Shown piece by piece: positions 1 to 8,733 of a stretch of DNA of 64,000 nucleotides; within the stretch, counting starts at the first letter, position 1; every line of letters begins with the position of its first letter. The DNA comes from CAVUQH01 sp963774445 (GTDB taxonomy: Bacteria; Myxococcota_A; Polyangia; Haliangiales; Haliangiaceae): assembly GCA_963774445.1 (NCBI GenBank), contig CAVZFC010000026.1, positions 489,284 through 553,283 of the forward strand, written 5' to 3'. The translations under genes and the position numbers were made by a program. The notes beneath the pieces were generated by a model, which was not told the DNA's origin, did no database searches, and worked only from the letters and a program-made list of their open reading frames with translations.

Positions 1-115
1 CGTAGGGAAAGGAAGAGCCCAGGGCGCGCAGGGTCCAGCCGGACACCAGGTAGCGCATCCCGGTGCCCGCCGCGCCGCCCGCGCAGATCCACAAGAACCG
101 TTGCATCGACGCCAT
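1..115 (-). CDS. crcB: Fluoride ion exporter CrcB/FluC, N-terminal part (cut by window edge)
   Basis: Only the first 38 codons are inside the window. The minus strand reads MASMQRFLWICAGGAAGTGM, then RYLVSGWTLRALGSSFPY. This matches the start of CrcB/FluC channels: a first membrane helix with a glycine-rich G-x-x-G patch, then Arg-Tyr, then the Phe-Pro that precedes the family's GTLxVN motif. The family forms small dual-topology dimers that let fluoride leave the cell. A second ATG three codons in (position 106) is an equally good start. The gene begins 14 bases after the CheB-CheR gene stops on the same strand, so the two may be co-transcribed and there is no room for a fluoride riboswitch of its own. 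The call rests on a short stretch. Confidence 0.72.
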   Translation of the reverse strand, partial: MASMQRFLWICAGGAAGTGMRYLVSGWTLRALGSSFPY

Positions 116-129
116 TCTACACGGCTGCG

Positions 130-3006
130 TCAGCTCTGACGCGCGGCGTTGGCCGGGGTCGGGGTGGCTTCGATGGCCAGGAGGATGCGCTCGGGCTGGG
201 GGCCCTTCAGCTGCTGAGCGTTGATCACCAGGTGCAGCGGACCCACCACCGGGAAGCGCTGGTCGACGACGAAGTTCTCCATCGTCGTCGCGTGCGGAAG
301 GATCTCCTCCAGCAGGCGGCGCAGCTTCGGCAGCTCCCAGGCTCCGTGGCAGGCCTGGTACAGCAGGATGCCCTCGATGTCGCTTTGCTCCACCGCGAAG
401 GCGTGGCAGAAGGCGGGGTTGACACTGATGACCCGCAGCGCTCCGTCGAGGACGACCAGCGGGTGGCGCACGGTGGCGACGATGCTCCGGGCCAGGGCGC
501 TGCTGGCTTTCGCGGCGGTCAGCTCGGAGGTGTCGATGAAGGTGACGACCAGGCCGTCGATGACGTTGTCGGTGGTGCGATAGGGCAGGATGCGCATCAG
601 GTAGTCGCGACCGTCTCTGGCCTGCACCTCGGTCTCGATCGGCGTCAGCGTGCGCAGAACGGTCGCTGCGTCTTCGACCAGGGTGTTGTGGGCCAGGCTC
701 GAGGCAAGGTCGCCCAGCGGCCGGCCGATGTCGCTGTCGATGAGATGGATCAATCGCTGGGCCGGGCGTGTGAAGCGTTTGATCTGGAGCTTGCGGTCGA
801 GGAAGATCGTCGCGATCTCGGTGCTGTTGAGGAGATTGGTCATGTCGTCGTTGACCTGGGACAGCGCCGTGACTTTCTCTTGCAGCTCGACGTTCACGGT
901 TTGCAGCTCTTCGTTGAGCGAGTGCATTTCCTCCTTGGACGTCTCGAGCTCCTCGTTGGCGCTCTGCAGCTCCTCGTTCATCGATTGCAGCTCTTCGTTG
1001 CTGCTCTCGAGCTCCTCGATCGTGCGCTGCAGATGCTCGTGCGAGCGCTGGACCTCCTGCTCGAGCGCCTGTACCTGCTCGGTCGCGTCACCGGGGAGGC
1101 GCTCGTTCCCTTCGACCTCGGAGCGTGGCGGTTCCGGGGCGAAGGACACGAGCACCAGGCCGCGCACCGATGCCGGTCTGGTCAGGGTTTCGGCCGACAC
1201 GGTCACCCGGCTGAAGTCGCCGTTGGTCCTGACCTCCACGCCCTCTTGTACGACCGGCTCGTGCTGTGCGAGCGCCTTGCGCACGAGGGTGGTCAGGGCC
1301 AGCTGCAATCCGGGGCGCGCCATCACGAACGCGTTGTGGCTGGGCCGGCCGGGCGCCGGCTCGAGGTACAGGCCGGTCCGTCCGTAGATGTGGACGATGT
1401 CGCCCTGCTCATTGACGACGATGCTCGGGGGCAGGTAGCGCGCGGTGAGGATCCGCTCGACGGTCTCGGCAATGCTCCGCGTGGTGGGCCCCAGCGGTGC
1501 TACCGGGCCACGAACTCCGCCGCTGCCAGCCCCGCGCAGGTCGCTCAGCGCGCGCGCCGGGGACGGGCCGCCAATCCGCCGAAACAGACGCGCGCGGGCA
1601 TTGATCGGCGCGAAGATGCTGCTGAAACGGCCGATCGTCTCCGACGTGCCGAGCAGCAGCAGCCCGCCGTTCGCGAGGCTGTAGTGGAACATCGGCAGGA
1701 GCCGTTCCTGCAGCGCTTGTTCCATGTAGATCAGCACGTTGCGGCAGGACAGGAGGTCGAGCCGGGTGAACGGTGGATCGCTGAGGAGATCGTGGGGGGC
1801 GAAGACCACCCGATCGCGGACCTCGGGACGGACCCGGTAGTGGTCGTCGTCTCTGACGAAGAAACGCTCGAGCCGATCGGGAGTGACGTCGGCGGCGATG
1901 CCGTTGGGGTAGACGGCACGGCGAGCGATCGCGATCGCCTCGGCGTCGAGATCGGTGGCGAAGATCTGCAGATCGAACTTGCCGCCCATGCTCGCGCCGA
2001 GCTCGGTCGCGAGCATGGCGATGGTGTAGGCTTCCTCGCCGCTGGAGCAGCCGGGCACCCAGATGCGCAGCGGACGACCCGGTTTGCGTGAGCGCAGCAG
2101 CGGCTCCAGGCCTTCTTTGGCCAGCGCGCGCCAGACGTCGGGGTCGCGGAAGAAGGTGGTGACGCCGATCAGAAGATCCTTGAACAGGCGATCGATCTCG
2201 TGGGGGTTTGCCTCGAGGAAGGTTGTGTACTCTGTCGCGGACTCGAGCTGATGGACCGCAAGTCGCCGCTCGATCCGGCGGCGGATCGTGCTGGGCTTGT
2301 AGGAACAAAAATCCCGGCCGGTGTGGTCGCGAATTAGCACCAGGATCTTCTGTAGCTCGCTCTCCGGGAGCTTTTCGTTCGCCGTCTGGGGACGCGACCG
2401 AATGCGCGTGTTGTACGCGCGGATCGCGTCCATCATCTCCCCGGGCGCAAGCACGCGATCTGCCTGGCCGGCATCGATGACGCTCCGGGGCATGCTCTGG
2501 TGCTCGGCGGTCGCGGGATCCTGGGCCAGCACCAGGCCGCCCTCGGCCTTGACTGTCTTGGCTCCGACCGTGCCGTCGCTGCCGCTGCCCGACAGCAGGA
2601 CCGCGATCGCGCGTTCGTGCAGGTCGGCCCCCAGTGAGCGCAAGAAGAAGTCGATCGGCAAGTTGAACGCGTGATCGGCGGGGCGCTCGAACAGGCGCAC
2701 GGTGCCATTGATGATCGCGAGCCGGGCGGTGGACGGCGCCACGTAGACGCGGTTGGGCTCGAGGCGCGTGCCCTCGACCGCCTCCCCGGTCGGCAGCGCC
2801 GTGTGCCTTCCGATCAGCTCGGGCAACAAGCTGACGTACCCGGGGTGTTGGTGCGGGACGACAACGAAGGCTACGCCAGGCTGGTCGGGAACGTTGTCGA
2901 ACAGCGCCGACATCGCCTCCAGCCCGCCCGCCGATGCTCCAATACCCACGACCGCGAAGGTGGGAGGGCCGGCCTTGCCGTCAGGGCCATCGTCGTGGCT
3001 GCTCAT
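130..3006 (-). CDS. CheB-CheR fusion with coiled coil and two PAS domains, no kinase
   Basis: A 958-residue cytoplasmic signalling protein. Residues about 16-195 are a CheB methylesterase: GIGASAGG carries the serine, PHQHPGY a histidine, and GSGSDG the aspartate near residue 142. Residues about 215-480 are a CheR methyltransferase, with the SAM-binding GCSSGEE near 319. Residues 640-720 are a heptad coiled coil of repeated EELQ/NEEL units. Two PAS-like domains follow (about 725-835 and 840-945). Many CheB-CheR-PAS fusions continue into a histidine kinase; this one stops after the last PAS, so its output must be methyl addition/removal or protein contact. No chemoreceptor or CheA/CheW gene is in the window. 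The ATG at 3006 has no strong ribosome site, and the divergent kinase gene starts 158 bases away. Confidence 0.9.
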   Translation of the reverse strand: MSSHDDGPDGKAGPPTFAVVGIGASAGGLEAMSALFDNVPDQPGVAFVVVPHQHPGYVSLLPELIGRHTALPTGEAVEGTRLEPNRVYVAPSTARLAIINGTVRLFERPADHAFNLPIDFFLRSLGADLHERAIAVLLSGSGSDGTVGAKTVKAEGGLVLAQDPATAEHQSMPRSVIDAGQADRVLAPGEMMDAIRAYNTRIRSRPQTANEKLPESELQKILVLIRDHTGRDFCSYKPSTIRRRIERRLAVHQLESATEYTTFLEANPHEIDRLFKDLLIGVTTFFRDPDVWRALAKEGLEPLLRSRKPGRPLRIWVPGCSSGEEAYTIAMLATELGASMGGKFDLQIFATDLDAEAIAIARRAVYPNGIAADVTPDRLERFFVRDDDHYRVRPEVRDRVVFAPHDLLSDPPFTRLDLLSCRNVLIYMEQALQERLLPMFHYSLANGGLLLLGTSETIGRFSSIFAPINARARLFRRIGGPSPARALSDLRGAGSGGVRGPVAPLGPTTRSIAETVERILTARYLPPSIVVNEQGDIVHIYGRTGLYLEPAPGRPSHNAFVMARPGLQLALTTLVRKALAQHEPVVQEGVEVRTNGDFSRVTVSAETLTRPASVRGLVLVSFAPEPPRSEVEGNERLPGDATEQVQALEQEVQRSHEHLQRTIEELESSNEELQSMNEELQSANEELETSKEEMHSLNEELQTVNVELQEKVTALSQVNDDMTNLLNSTEIATIFLDRKLQIKRFTRPAQRLIHLIDSDIGRPLGDLASSLAHNTLVEDAATVLRTLTPIETEVQARDGRDYLMRILPYRTTDNVIDGLVVTFIDTSELTAAKASSALARSIVATVRHPLVVLDGALRVISVNPAFCHAFAVEQSDIEGILLYQACHGAWELPKLRRLLEEILPHATTMENFVVDQRFPVVGPLHLVINAQQLKGPQPERILLAIEATPTPANAARQS

Positions 3007-3092
3007 GATGGTCCAATTCTGCGCGTCTGATCCCGCGGTTCCAACCGAGCCGGGGCACTATGGCCAGAGAACGGGCATCAAGCGGTCCGTGG

Positions 3093-3127
3093 TTGGCAAC
3101 CCGCGTAACGTAGGGAATACTATCCCT
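3093..3127 (+). promoter_or_regulatory. Possible promoter and small operator between divergent signalling genes
   Basis: TTGGCA (3093-3098) lies 19 bases before TACTAT (3118-3123), pointing at the kinase gene that begins at 3164. The -10-like box overlaps a short inverted repeat, AGGGA (3112-3116) and TCCCT (3123-3127), which could be an operator. The spacing is longer than ideal, so this is only a candidate. Confidence 0.22.
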
Positions 3128-3163
3128 GCGCACAGGGGCGCGGGGCACCGGAGGGGATCGCAT

Positions 3164-4987
3164 TTGTCGGATGGAGCACGAGAGGAGGCGCTCGAGCAGT
3201 TGCGCCATCGGGCAGAGGCGGCGCTCGCTCGCGACAGCTCGCGGCGGCGCGATCGCCCCAACGCGGACCTGGCCGAGATTCTTCACGATCTCGGTGTCCA
3301 CGAGATCGAGCTGGCGATGCAGAACGAAGAGCTGCGCCGCGAGCAGAACGCCCTCGGCCGGTCGCGCGACGCCTATCGCGAGCTCTACGATCTTGCGCCG
3401 GTCGGCTACCTGACGCTCGACGAGCGCGGGGTTTGCCTGGAGGCCAACCTCATGGCGGGCGATCTCGTCGGCGTCACGCGCGACTCGCTGATCGGCTTGC
3501 CGCTGCCGAGCCTGCTTTCGCGCGGTCAGGCCGACCGCTTGAGCCAACACCTGCAACAGGTGCTCGCCGGGACCGGGCCGCAGCAGTGCCGGCTCGACCT
3601 CGAGCGCAGCGACGGTGCGCGCCTGCACCTCCGGCTGGACAGCGTCGCTGCGGCTGGGGTCGCCGGTGACGTCGTTCGGACCAACCTGACCGACGTCTCC
3701 GAGCGGCAGCGACTGCTAGACGAGCTCCGCGATCTCAACCGCGACCTCGAAGATCGCGTGGTCGAGCGCACGGCCGCGCTGCGCGAGGCCAACCAGCAGC
3801 TCCGACACGAGCTCGACGAGCGCGAGCGAATCGAGGCTGAGCTCGTGCAGGCGCGCAAGTTGGAGGCGGTCGGCCGCCTGGCAGGGGGCGTGGCTCACGA
3901 CTTCAACAATCTCTTGACCGTCATCCAGCTCGAGCTGCCGGTGCTCGCTCGGGGCGTCGCCGGGCAGCCTGCGCTCGAACGCTGCGCCAACGATCTGGGG
4001 CAAGCGGTGACGCGGGCCGCGGCCCTCACCGCCAGGCTGCTCACGTTCGCCCGCCGCGAGGTCGTCCGGCCCGAGCCGCTCGACGTGTCGGAGGTCGTTC
4101 GTGAGCTCGAGCCGATGGTGAGCCGTCTACTCCGCGGCCAGATCGAGCTGGCGGTCGTGCTTTCCGAGTCGGCGTGGGTGATCGCGGACCGCGCTGGCCT
4201 CGAACGAGTTCTGCTCAACCTGGTGGTCAACGCGCACGAGGCGATCACGGGCGCGGGTCGGGTGGAGGTGTCGGTCGGCGAGGTCAGTCTCGACGACGGT
4301 GAAGCGCGAGGTCTGCTGGGCGGGCGCGCCGGCGAATTCGTGTGCCTCACCGTTCGAGACACCGGCCGCGGGATGAATCAGGACCAGATCTCCCACATGT
4401 TCGAGCCGTTCTACACCACCAAGGGCCTCGAGCACGGCAGCGGTCTGGGGCTGGCCACGGTCTATGGCATCGTCACCCAGGTCGGTGGCTTCTTCAAAGT
4501 CAGCAGCACGTTCGGCACGGGGACCTCGATCAGTATCTATCTCCCGCGCGCGGAGGCGGCGGTCGAGCGCGCGGCCAAGCCGAAGCAGGTCGACACGCAG
4601 GGCGGCACGGAGACCGTGCTCGTCGTCGACGACCTGGTCTCCTTGCGATCCGCGCTGGCGCGGATCCTGCGAGACTCCGGCTACGAGGTGCTCGAGGCGG
4701 GCGGCGCCATCGAGGGGCTGGCCGTGCTCGCCAAGCACGAGGGCGACGTCAACCTGGTGGTCTCCGACGTGATCATGCCAGGTCCGAGCGGGGTTGCGTT
4801 CGCCCGCGAGATTGGTCAGCGTGCTCCGGACCTGCCGGTGATCCTCATGTCGGGCTATACCGACCAGGCGACCGTGGACGGAGGGCGCGGCTTCCTGCAG
4901 AAGCCGTTCGAGCCGGAAGCATTGCTCCGGGCGGTGCGCGCGGCGCTGGACGGCGCGGCGCACGAGGTCAGCGAAGCACGCTCGTGA
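3164..4987 (+). CDS. Soluble PAS hybrid sensor histidine kinase with receiver domain
   Basis: A 607-residue hybrid kinase. An N-terminal coil with the EIELAMQNEELRREQ linker leads into a PAS domain (about 70-190), a second coil, a HisKA domain with phospho-acceptor His245 in GVAHDFNNLL, an HATPase_c domain (about 295-465; N box VVNAHEAI, DTGRGM, GSGLGLATVYG) and a C-terminal receiver (about 482-600) with aspartate in VVSDVIMPG and lysine in LQKPFEP. No membrane segment is visible, so the signal is probably cytosolic. I chose TTG 3164 because GAGGGG sits 7 bases upstream; the open frame extends further back only into the divergent CheB-CheR gene. The 3' end overlaps the converging kinase gene by 20 bases. 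No cognate regulator gene adjoins it; the receiver may pass phosphate on or act as a sink. Confidence 0.88.
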   Translation: MSDGAREEALEQLRHRAEAALARDSSRRRDRPNADLAEILHDLGVHEIELAMQNEELRREQNALGRSRDAYRELYDLAPVGYLTLDERGVCLEANLMAGDLVGVTRDSLIGLPLPSLLSRGQADRLSQHLQQVLAGTGPQQCRLDLERSDGARLHLRLDSVAAAGVAGDVVRTNLTDVSERQRLLDELRDLNRDLEDRVVERTAALREANQQLRHELDERERIEAELVQARKLEAVGRLAGGVAHDFNNLLTVIQLELPVLARGVAGQPALERCANDLGQAVTRAAALTARLLTFARREVVRPEPLDVSEVVRELEPMVSRLLRGQIELAVVLSESAWVIADRAGLERVLLNLVVNAHEAITGAGRVEVSVGEVSLDDGEARGLLGGRAGEFVCLTVRDTGRGMNQDQISHMFEPFYTTKGLEHGSGLGLATVYGIVTQVGGFFKVSSTFGTGTSISIYLPRAEAAVERAAKPKQVDTQGGTETVLVVDDLVSLRSALARILRDSGYEVLEAGGAIEGLAVLAKHEGDVNLVVSDVIMPGPSGVAFAREIGQRAPDLPVILMSGYTDQATVDGGRGFLQKPFEPEALLRAVRAALDGAAHEVSEARS

Positions 4988-6647
4988 CTCGATCGAGCAG
5001 CTGATCGCGGGTGAACGGCTTGGCCAGGGCGGCGGCCGGTGCCGCGATCCGGCCTGCGCTGAGCAGGTCGTCGGTGGCGTGCGCCGACATGTACACGACC
5101 GCGAGATCGGGCGACAAGGCGATCAGCGTGTCGGCCAGCTCGCTGCCGCTGATCCCGGGCAGCACGATGTCGGTGAGGAGCAGGTGGATCTCGCCGGGGA
5201 AGCGGCGGAAGCAGTCCAGCGCCTCCTCTCCGGACCCAGCCTCCAGCACCCGGTAGCCGGCATCCTCGAGGTAGTAGCGCACGACCATCCTGACCAGCGC
5301 CTCGTCCTCGGTCAAAAGAATCGTGCGACCGCCGGTCTGCGGGCTGGGTTTCGCCGCGCCGGCCGCAGCCCCGGGCGCTTGGCGCTCGCTGGGAAAGTAG
5401 AGCGTGACGGTGGTTCCGCGGCCCGGCTCGCTGTCGAGATCGATCCACCCGCCAGCCTTGGCGAGGGTGGCGTAAACCGTCGCCAGTCCCAGCCCGGTGC
5501 CCTCCCCCGGTCCCTTGGTGGTGAAGAACGGCTCGAGTGCCCGCTCGCGGGTGTGCTCGTTCATGCCGGTCCCGGTGTCGCAGACGCGGAGCACCGCGTA
5601 CTCGCCGGCGGGCCGCGTTGGCGTGGCAGCCGGCGAGTCGATCATCACCCGCGCGGTCTCGATCGACAGCACGCCGCCGGTGGTCATGGCGTCGCGGGCG
5701 TTGGCGCCGAGGTTGAGCAACAGCTGCTCGACGCGCCCGAGCGGCATGGTCACCTGGCACCGCGGGGCGTTGAGCGCGAGCCGAACCTGGACGTCCTCGC
5801 CGATCAGATGGCGGAGCACGCTGCCGGAGTTGGCCACCGCCTGGTCGAGGTTGATCGACTGGGCCATCTCACCGCTGTCGCGCGCGAAGCCCAGGAGCTG
5901 GCCGGCGATTGCCGCCCCCTCGGCGGTCGCTCTGCGGATCTCGTCGAGGTACATCCGCGCGGGCGACTGCGGGTCGATCTGACTGATGGCGATGTCGGCG
6001 CAGCCGCCCAGGCCCATCAGCAGGTTGTTGAAGTCGTGGGCCACGCCGCTGGCCAGGCGGCCGATCGCCTCCAGCCGCTGGGCGCGCGCCAGGTCGTGCT
6101 CCATCTGCCTTCGGTCGGAGACATCGACGATGGCAGTGAAACAGAGACGCTTGCCGGCATCGGTGACGCTGGTCTCGAGGTGGCACGCGAGCGGACGCGC
6201 GCCCGGGCGCGCCAGCTCGACCTCGCAGCCGACGCGCTCGCCGGTGACCAGCGCCCGCTGCCGGCAGCGGTAGAAGGCGTCGGCGACCACCCCCTCCAGG
6301 TGGCGCGCGACGTTGCCGCCGATCAAGGCCGCCCGGCCGACGCCGAATAGATCGCAGGCAGTGCGGTTGGCATCGTGCACCAAGCCCACCTCGTCGAGCA
6401 CGAGGTAGGCGATCGGCGCGCGATCGAACAGCTCGAAGTAACGCCGGCGCGCGGCCTCGAGCTCCGTCTGCGCCCGCTGGAGCTCTTCGTTTTGCAGCTC
6501 CAGCTCGATGTCGAGCACGCGGCGCTCGTGGCGCAAGCCGGGTCCGTCGATCTCGCCGTCGCCGGGCTGGTTTGGCCCGTCGACGCCAGCGACCGCGGTG
6601 GCCTTGCGCTTCAGCTCGTCGAGATCCCCCATGACAGCACTCATCAT
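4968..6647 (-). CDS. Soluble PAS hybrid sensor histidine kinase with receiver domain
   Basis: A 559-residue protein built like the converging kinase at 3164-4987. It has an N-terminal coil with IELELQNEELQRAQ, a PAS domain beginning FDRAPIAYLVLDE, a HisKA domain with His204 in GVAHDFNNLL, an HATPase domain (NLGANARDAM, DTGTGM, GTGLGLATVY), and a receiver with TEDE, LLLTDIVLPG and AKPF signature residues. No membrane helix is seen. Two adjacent ATG codons (6647 and 6644) follow an AAGAG ribosome site at a good distance, so I preferred 6647 to the more upstream TTG at 6677. The shared linker and domain order suggest that this pair arose by duplication; the tails overlap by 20 bases on opposite strands. 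Confidence 0.87.
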   Translation of the reverse strand: MMSAVMGDLDELKRKATAVAGVDGPNQPGDGEIDGPGLRHERRVLDIELELQNEELQRAQTELEAARRRYFELFDRAPIAYLVLDEVGLVHDANRTACDLFGVGRAALIGGNVARHLEGVVADAFYRCRQRALVTGERVGCEVELARPGARPLACHLETSVTDAGKRLCFTAIVDVSDRRQMEHDLARAQRLEAIGRLASGVAHDFNNLLMGLGGCADIAISQIDPQSPARMYLDEIRRATAEGAAIAGQLLGFARDSGEMAQSINLDQAVANSGSVLRHLIGEDVQVRLALNAPRCQVTMPLGRVEQLLLNLGANARDAMTTGGVLSIETARVMIDSPAATPTRPAGEYAVLRVCDTGTGMNEHTRERALEPFFTTKGPGEGTGLGLATVYATLAKAGGWIDLDSEPGRGTTVTLYFPSERQAPGAAAGAAKPSPQTGGRTILLTEDEALVRMVVRYYLEDAGYRVLEAGSGEEALDCFRRFPGEIHLLLTDIVLPGISGSELADTLIALSPDLAVVYMSAHATDDLLSAGRIAAPAAALAKPFTRDQLLDRVTSVLR

Positions 6648-6751
6648 GTTCGTACTCTTGCCGGCGTTTCCGCGCAAGTGAAGCTCGACGGCCGCTGGGT
6701 CCCTCGCGCGTGCGCTGTGGCACTGCGAAGAAGTTCACGGTGGCCGTCGGC

Positions 6752-8560
6752 TCAATCCTCGAACAGCTCCATTCCTTCGGCCAGCGCCTCGGCCAGGTGC
6801 TCCTTGGTGACCACCCCGCGGATCTGCAGGGCGCCGCCCGCTGAGGCCTCCGCCGTGACCACGGCGACCGAGCCTCCCGCCTTTTGCAGCGCGGCCATCA
6901 GATCGAAGATCGTCGCTTCCTCGGGTATGACGATGTAGTCTCGCCGCGCAACCTCTCCCAGGGTCCCACGGCGCAGCGCACCCGGGTGGGCCAGCGCCCA
7001 GGTGCGCGGCACCACACCGGCGATCTCGTCACCGGCGGTGACGACCACGCAAGAGGGGGCGTCCGGTTGCTCGGACAGGTCCAGGCTGGAGGCCGGCGCG
7101 TCGGCATCCGCCACCGCAACGTCGCCCATGGCAATGTCGCCGACGTGATGAACCATGTGGGCGTTGGCCTGCAGCGCCTGCGGCATGACGTGCCCCCGCC
7201 GCGCCAGCTTCATCGTGTAGATGCTGTCGGTGAGGATGAGGCGGCGCAGGCCGTAGCTCACCGCTACCGCCAGGGTGACCGGCAGGACCACGCCGTAGTC
7301 GAGCGTCATCTCGAACATCATGACGATCGCGGTCAGCGCGGCCCCGGTGGCACCCGCCACCAGCGCGGCCATGCCGACCAGGGCGAAGGCCGCCGGGCTG
7401 ACGTCCAGGCCGGGGAACACCGCGCGCAGGGCGATGCCGGCGGCGGCGCCGATGGTCGCGCCCATGAACATCGACGGCGAGAACACCCCACCAGAGGCGC
7501 CCGAGCCCAGGGTCGCGCAGGTCACGACCAGCTTGAGCACGGCCAGGAGCAGCAGGAACGCGACCCCCGTCAACGCGCCCTGCAGGACATCCATGATCGT
7601 CGCGTAGCCGACGCCCTGCACGTAGTAGTGAGAGCGCGTGCCCATGAGCGCGGTGAAGATGCCGCCGACCACGAGCATGCCGGTGGCGTGACGCAGGTAT
7701 GGATGCCGCGGGATTCGCTTGTCGAAGAAATCCTCGGCGCCGTACAGGCCGCGGATGAAGGCGACCGAGACCAGCGCCATCACGACGCCGATTCCGGCAG
7801 CGGCCGGAAGCAGCCAGGCGCTGCCGGCGCTGGTCAGGTGCAGCGCCGGCACCGGGAACGCCGGCTGGTCGCCGAGTAGGGTGCGGCCGACGTAGGTCGC
7901 GGTGGTGGTGGCCAGCGCAACCGGCACCAGCGTGCGGACGCTGACCTCGTGCAGGAGCACCTCGACGGCGAATAGCACGCCGCCCAGCGGCGCGTTGAAG
8001 GTGGCGGCGATTCCGGCGCCACCGCCGGCGGCAACGAGTGTCGCGCGCTGCCAGCGCGATACCCGGGCCAGGCGTCCGCCAAAGCTGCCGACCGCTGCGC
8101 CGATCTGGATGATCGGGCCCTCGCGGCCGACCGAGCCGCCGGTGCCGATCGACAGCGCCGAGGCGATCGACTTGATCACCGCGACGATTGGCCGGATGAC
8201 GCTCTTCTGGTAGAAGATGGCGTCCATCACCTCGGGGACACCGTGGCCCTTGGCCTCGGGGGCAAACGTCACCACCAGCCAGGTCACCACCAGCGACCCG
8301 AGGAGCGGCACGAACACCACTGCCATCCCCCAGGGCGCCGCCGCCGTGTGCAGGTTGGTGTCGTACGAAATCGACAGGGTGCCGAGGAAGAACAGGTTGT
8401 GGAACAGAGCGATCAGCACGCGAAAGACGTAGGCGCCGAAGCCGCTGACCACCCCCAGGGCCACCGCTGCGGCGGCAAATGCGGCGGGCGGCAGGCCCTT
8501 GTGGCTGTCGCCCATCAGGCGCCGGTACGGGCCCCATTCTCGGAGCGGAGGTGCGGTCAT
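6752..8560 (-). CDS. ClC-family chloride channel or chloride/proton antiporter with CBS domains
   Basis: A 602-residue integral membrane protein. The ClC selectivity motifs are all present: GTGGSVGREGP with the gating glutamate, then GAGIAATFNAPLGG, and GGVFSPSMFMG. About ten or more hydrophobic segments fill residues 25-445. The C-terminal 150 residues are soluble and resemble a CBS pair (MGDVAVADADAPASSLDL..., then VVTKEHLAEAL near the end), which in this family usually senses nucleotides. The gating glutamate fits either an antiporter or a gated channel; the sequence does not decide between them. It stands alone between a kinase gene and divergent glgX, with no strong ribosome site before its ATG at 8560. 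Confidence 0.9.
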   Translation of the reverse strand: MTAPPLREWGPYRRLMGDSHKGLPPAAFAAAAVALGVVSGFGAYVFRVLIALFHNLFFLGTLSISYDTNLHTAAAPWGMAVVFVPLLGSLVVTWLVVTFAPEAKGHGVPEVMDAIFYQKSVIRPIVAVIKSIASALSIGTGGSVGREGPIIQIGAAVGSFGGRLARVSRWQRATLVAAGGGAGIAATFNAPLGGVLFAVEVLLHEVSVRTLVPVALATTTATYVGRTLLGDQPAFPVPALHLTSAGSAWLLPAAAGIGVVMALVSVAFIRGLYGAEDFFDKRIPRHPYLRHATGMLVVGGIFTALMGTRSHYYVQGVGYATIMDVLQGALTGVAFLLLLAVLKLVVTCATLGSGASGGVFSPSMFMGATIGAAAGIALRAVFPGLDVSPAAFALVGMAALVAGATGAALTAIVMMFEMTLDYGVVLPVTLAVAVSYGLRRLILTDSIYTMKLARRGHVMPQALQANAHMVHHVGDIAMGDVAVADADAPASSLDLSEQPDAPSCVVVTAGDEIAGVVPRTWALAHPGALRRGTLGEVARRDYIVIPEEATIFDLMAALQKAGGSVAVVTAEASAGGALQIRGVVTKEHLAEALAEGMELFED

Positions 8561-8733
8561 GGCCGGCTCCGCGGCGGGGCGTCGATGGCGCGGGCGGGGG
8601 CGGGCACGATGCCCGTCAAACCTGCACGTCGAATGCCACCGTCGGCCCTTTGCACGACTCGTGCTTCGTCCTCTCCGGTTGTGCCGTTGCGTCGGATCAC
8701 CACACCGGGGCGCAAAGCCACAGGCGGCGAGCC

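Noticed and set aside
1..130. Fluoride riboswitch before crcB
   Set aside because: Only 14 bases separate the crcB start from the upstream gene, leaving no room for the aptamer.
232..2091. Plus-strand open frame of 619 codons opposite the CheB-CheR gene
   Set aside because: It is the complementary-strand shadow of a high-GC gene: no ribosome site, odd composition and no family motif, while the minus strand shows clear CheB/CheR motifs.
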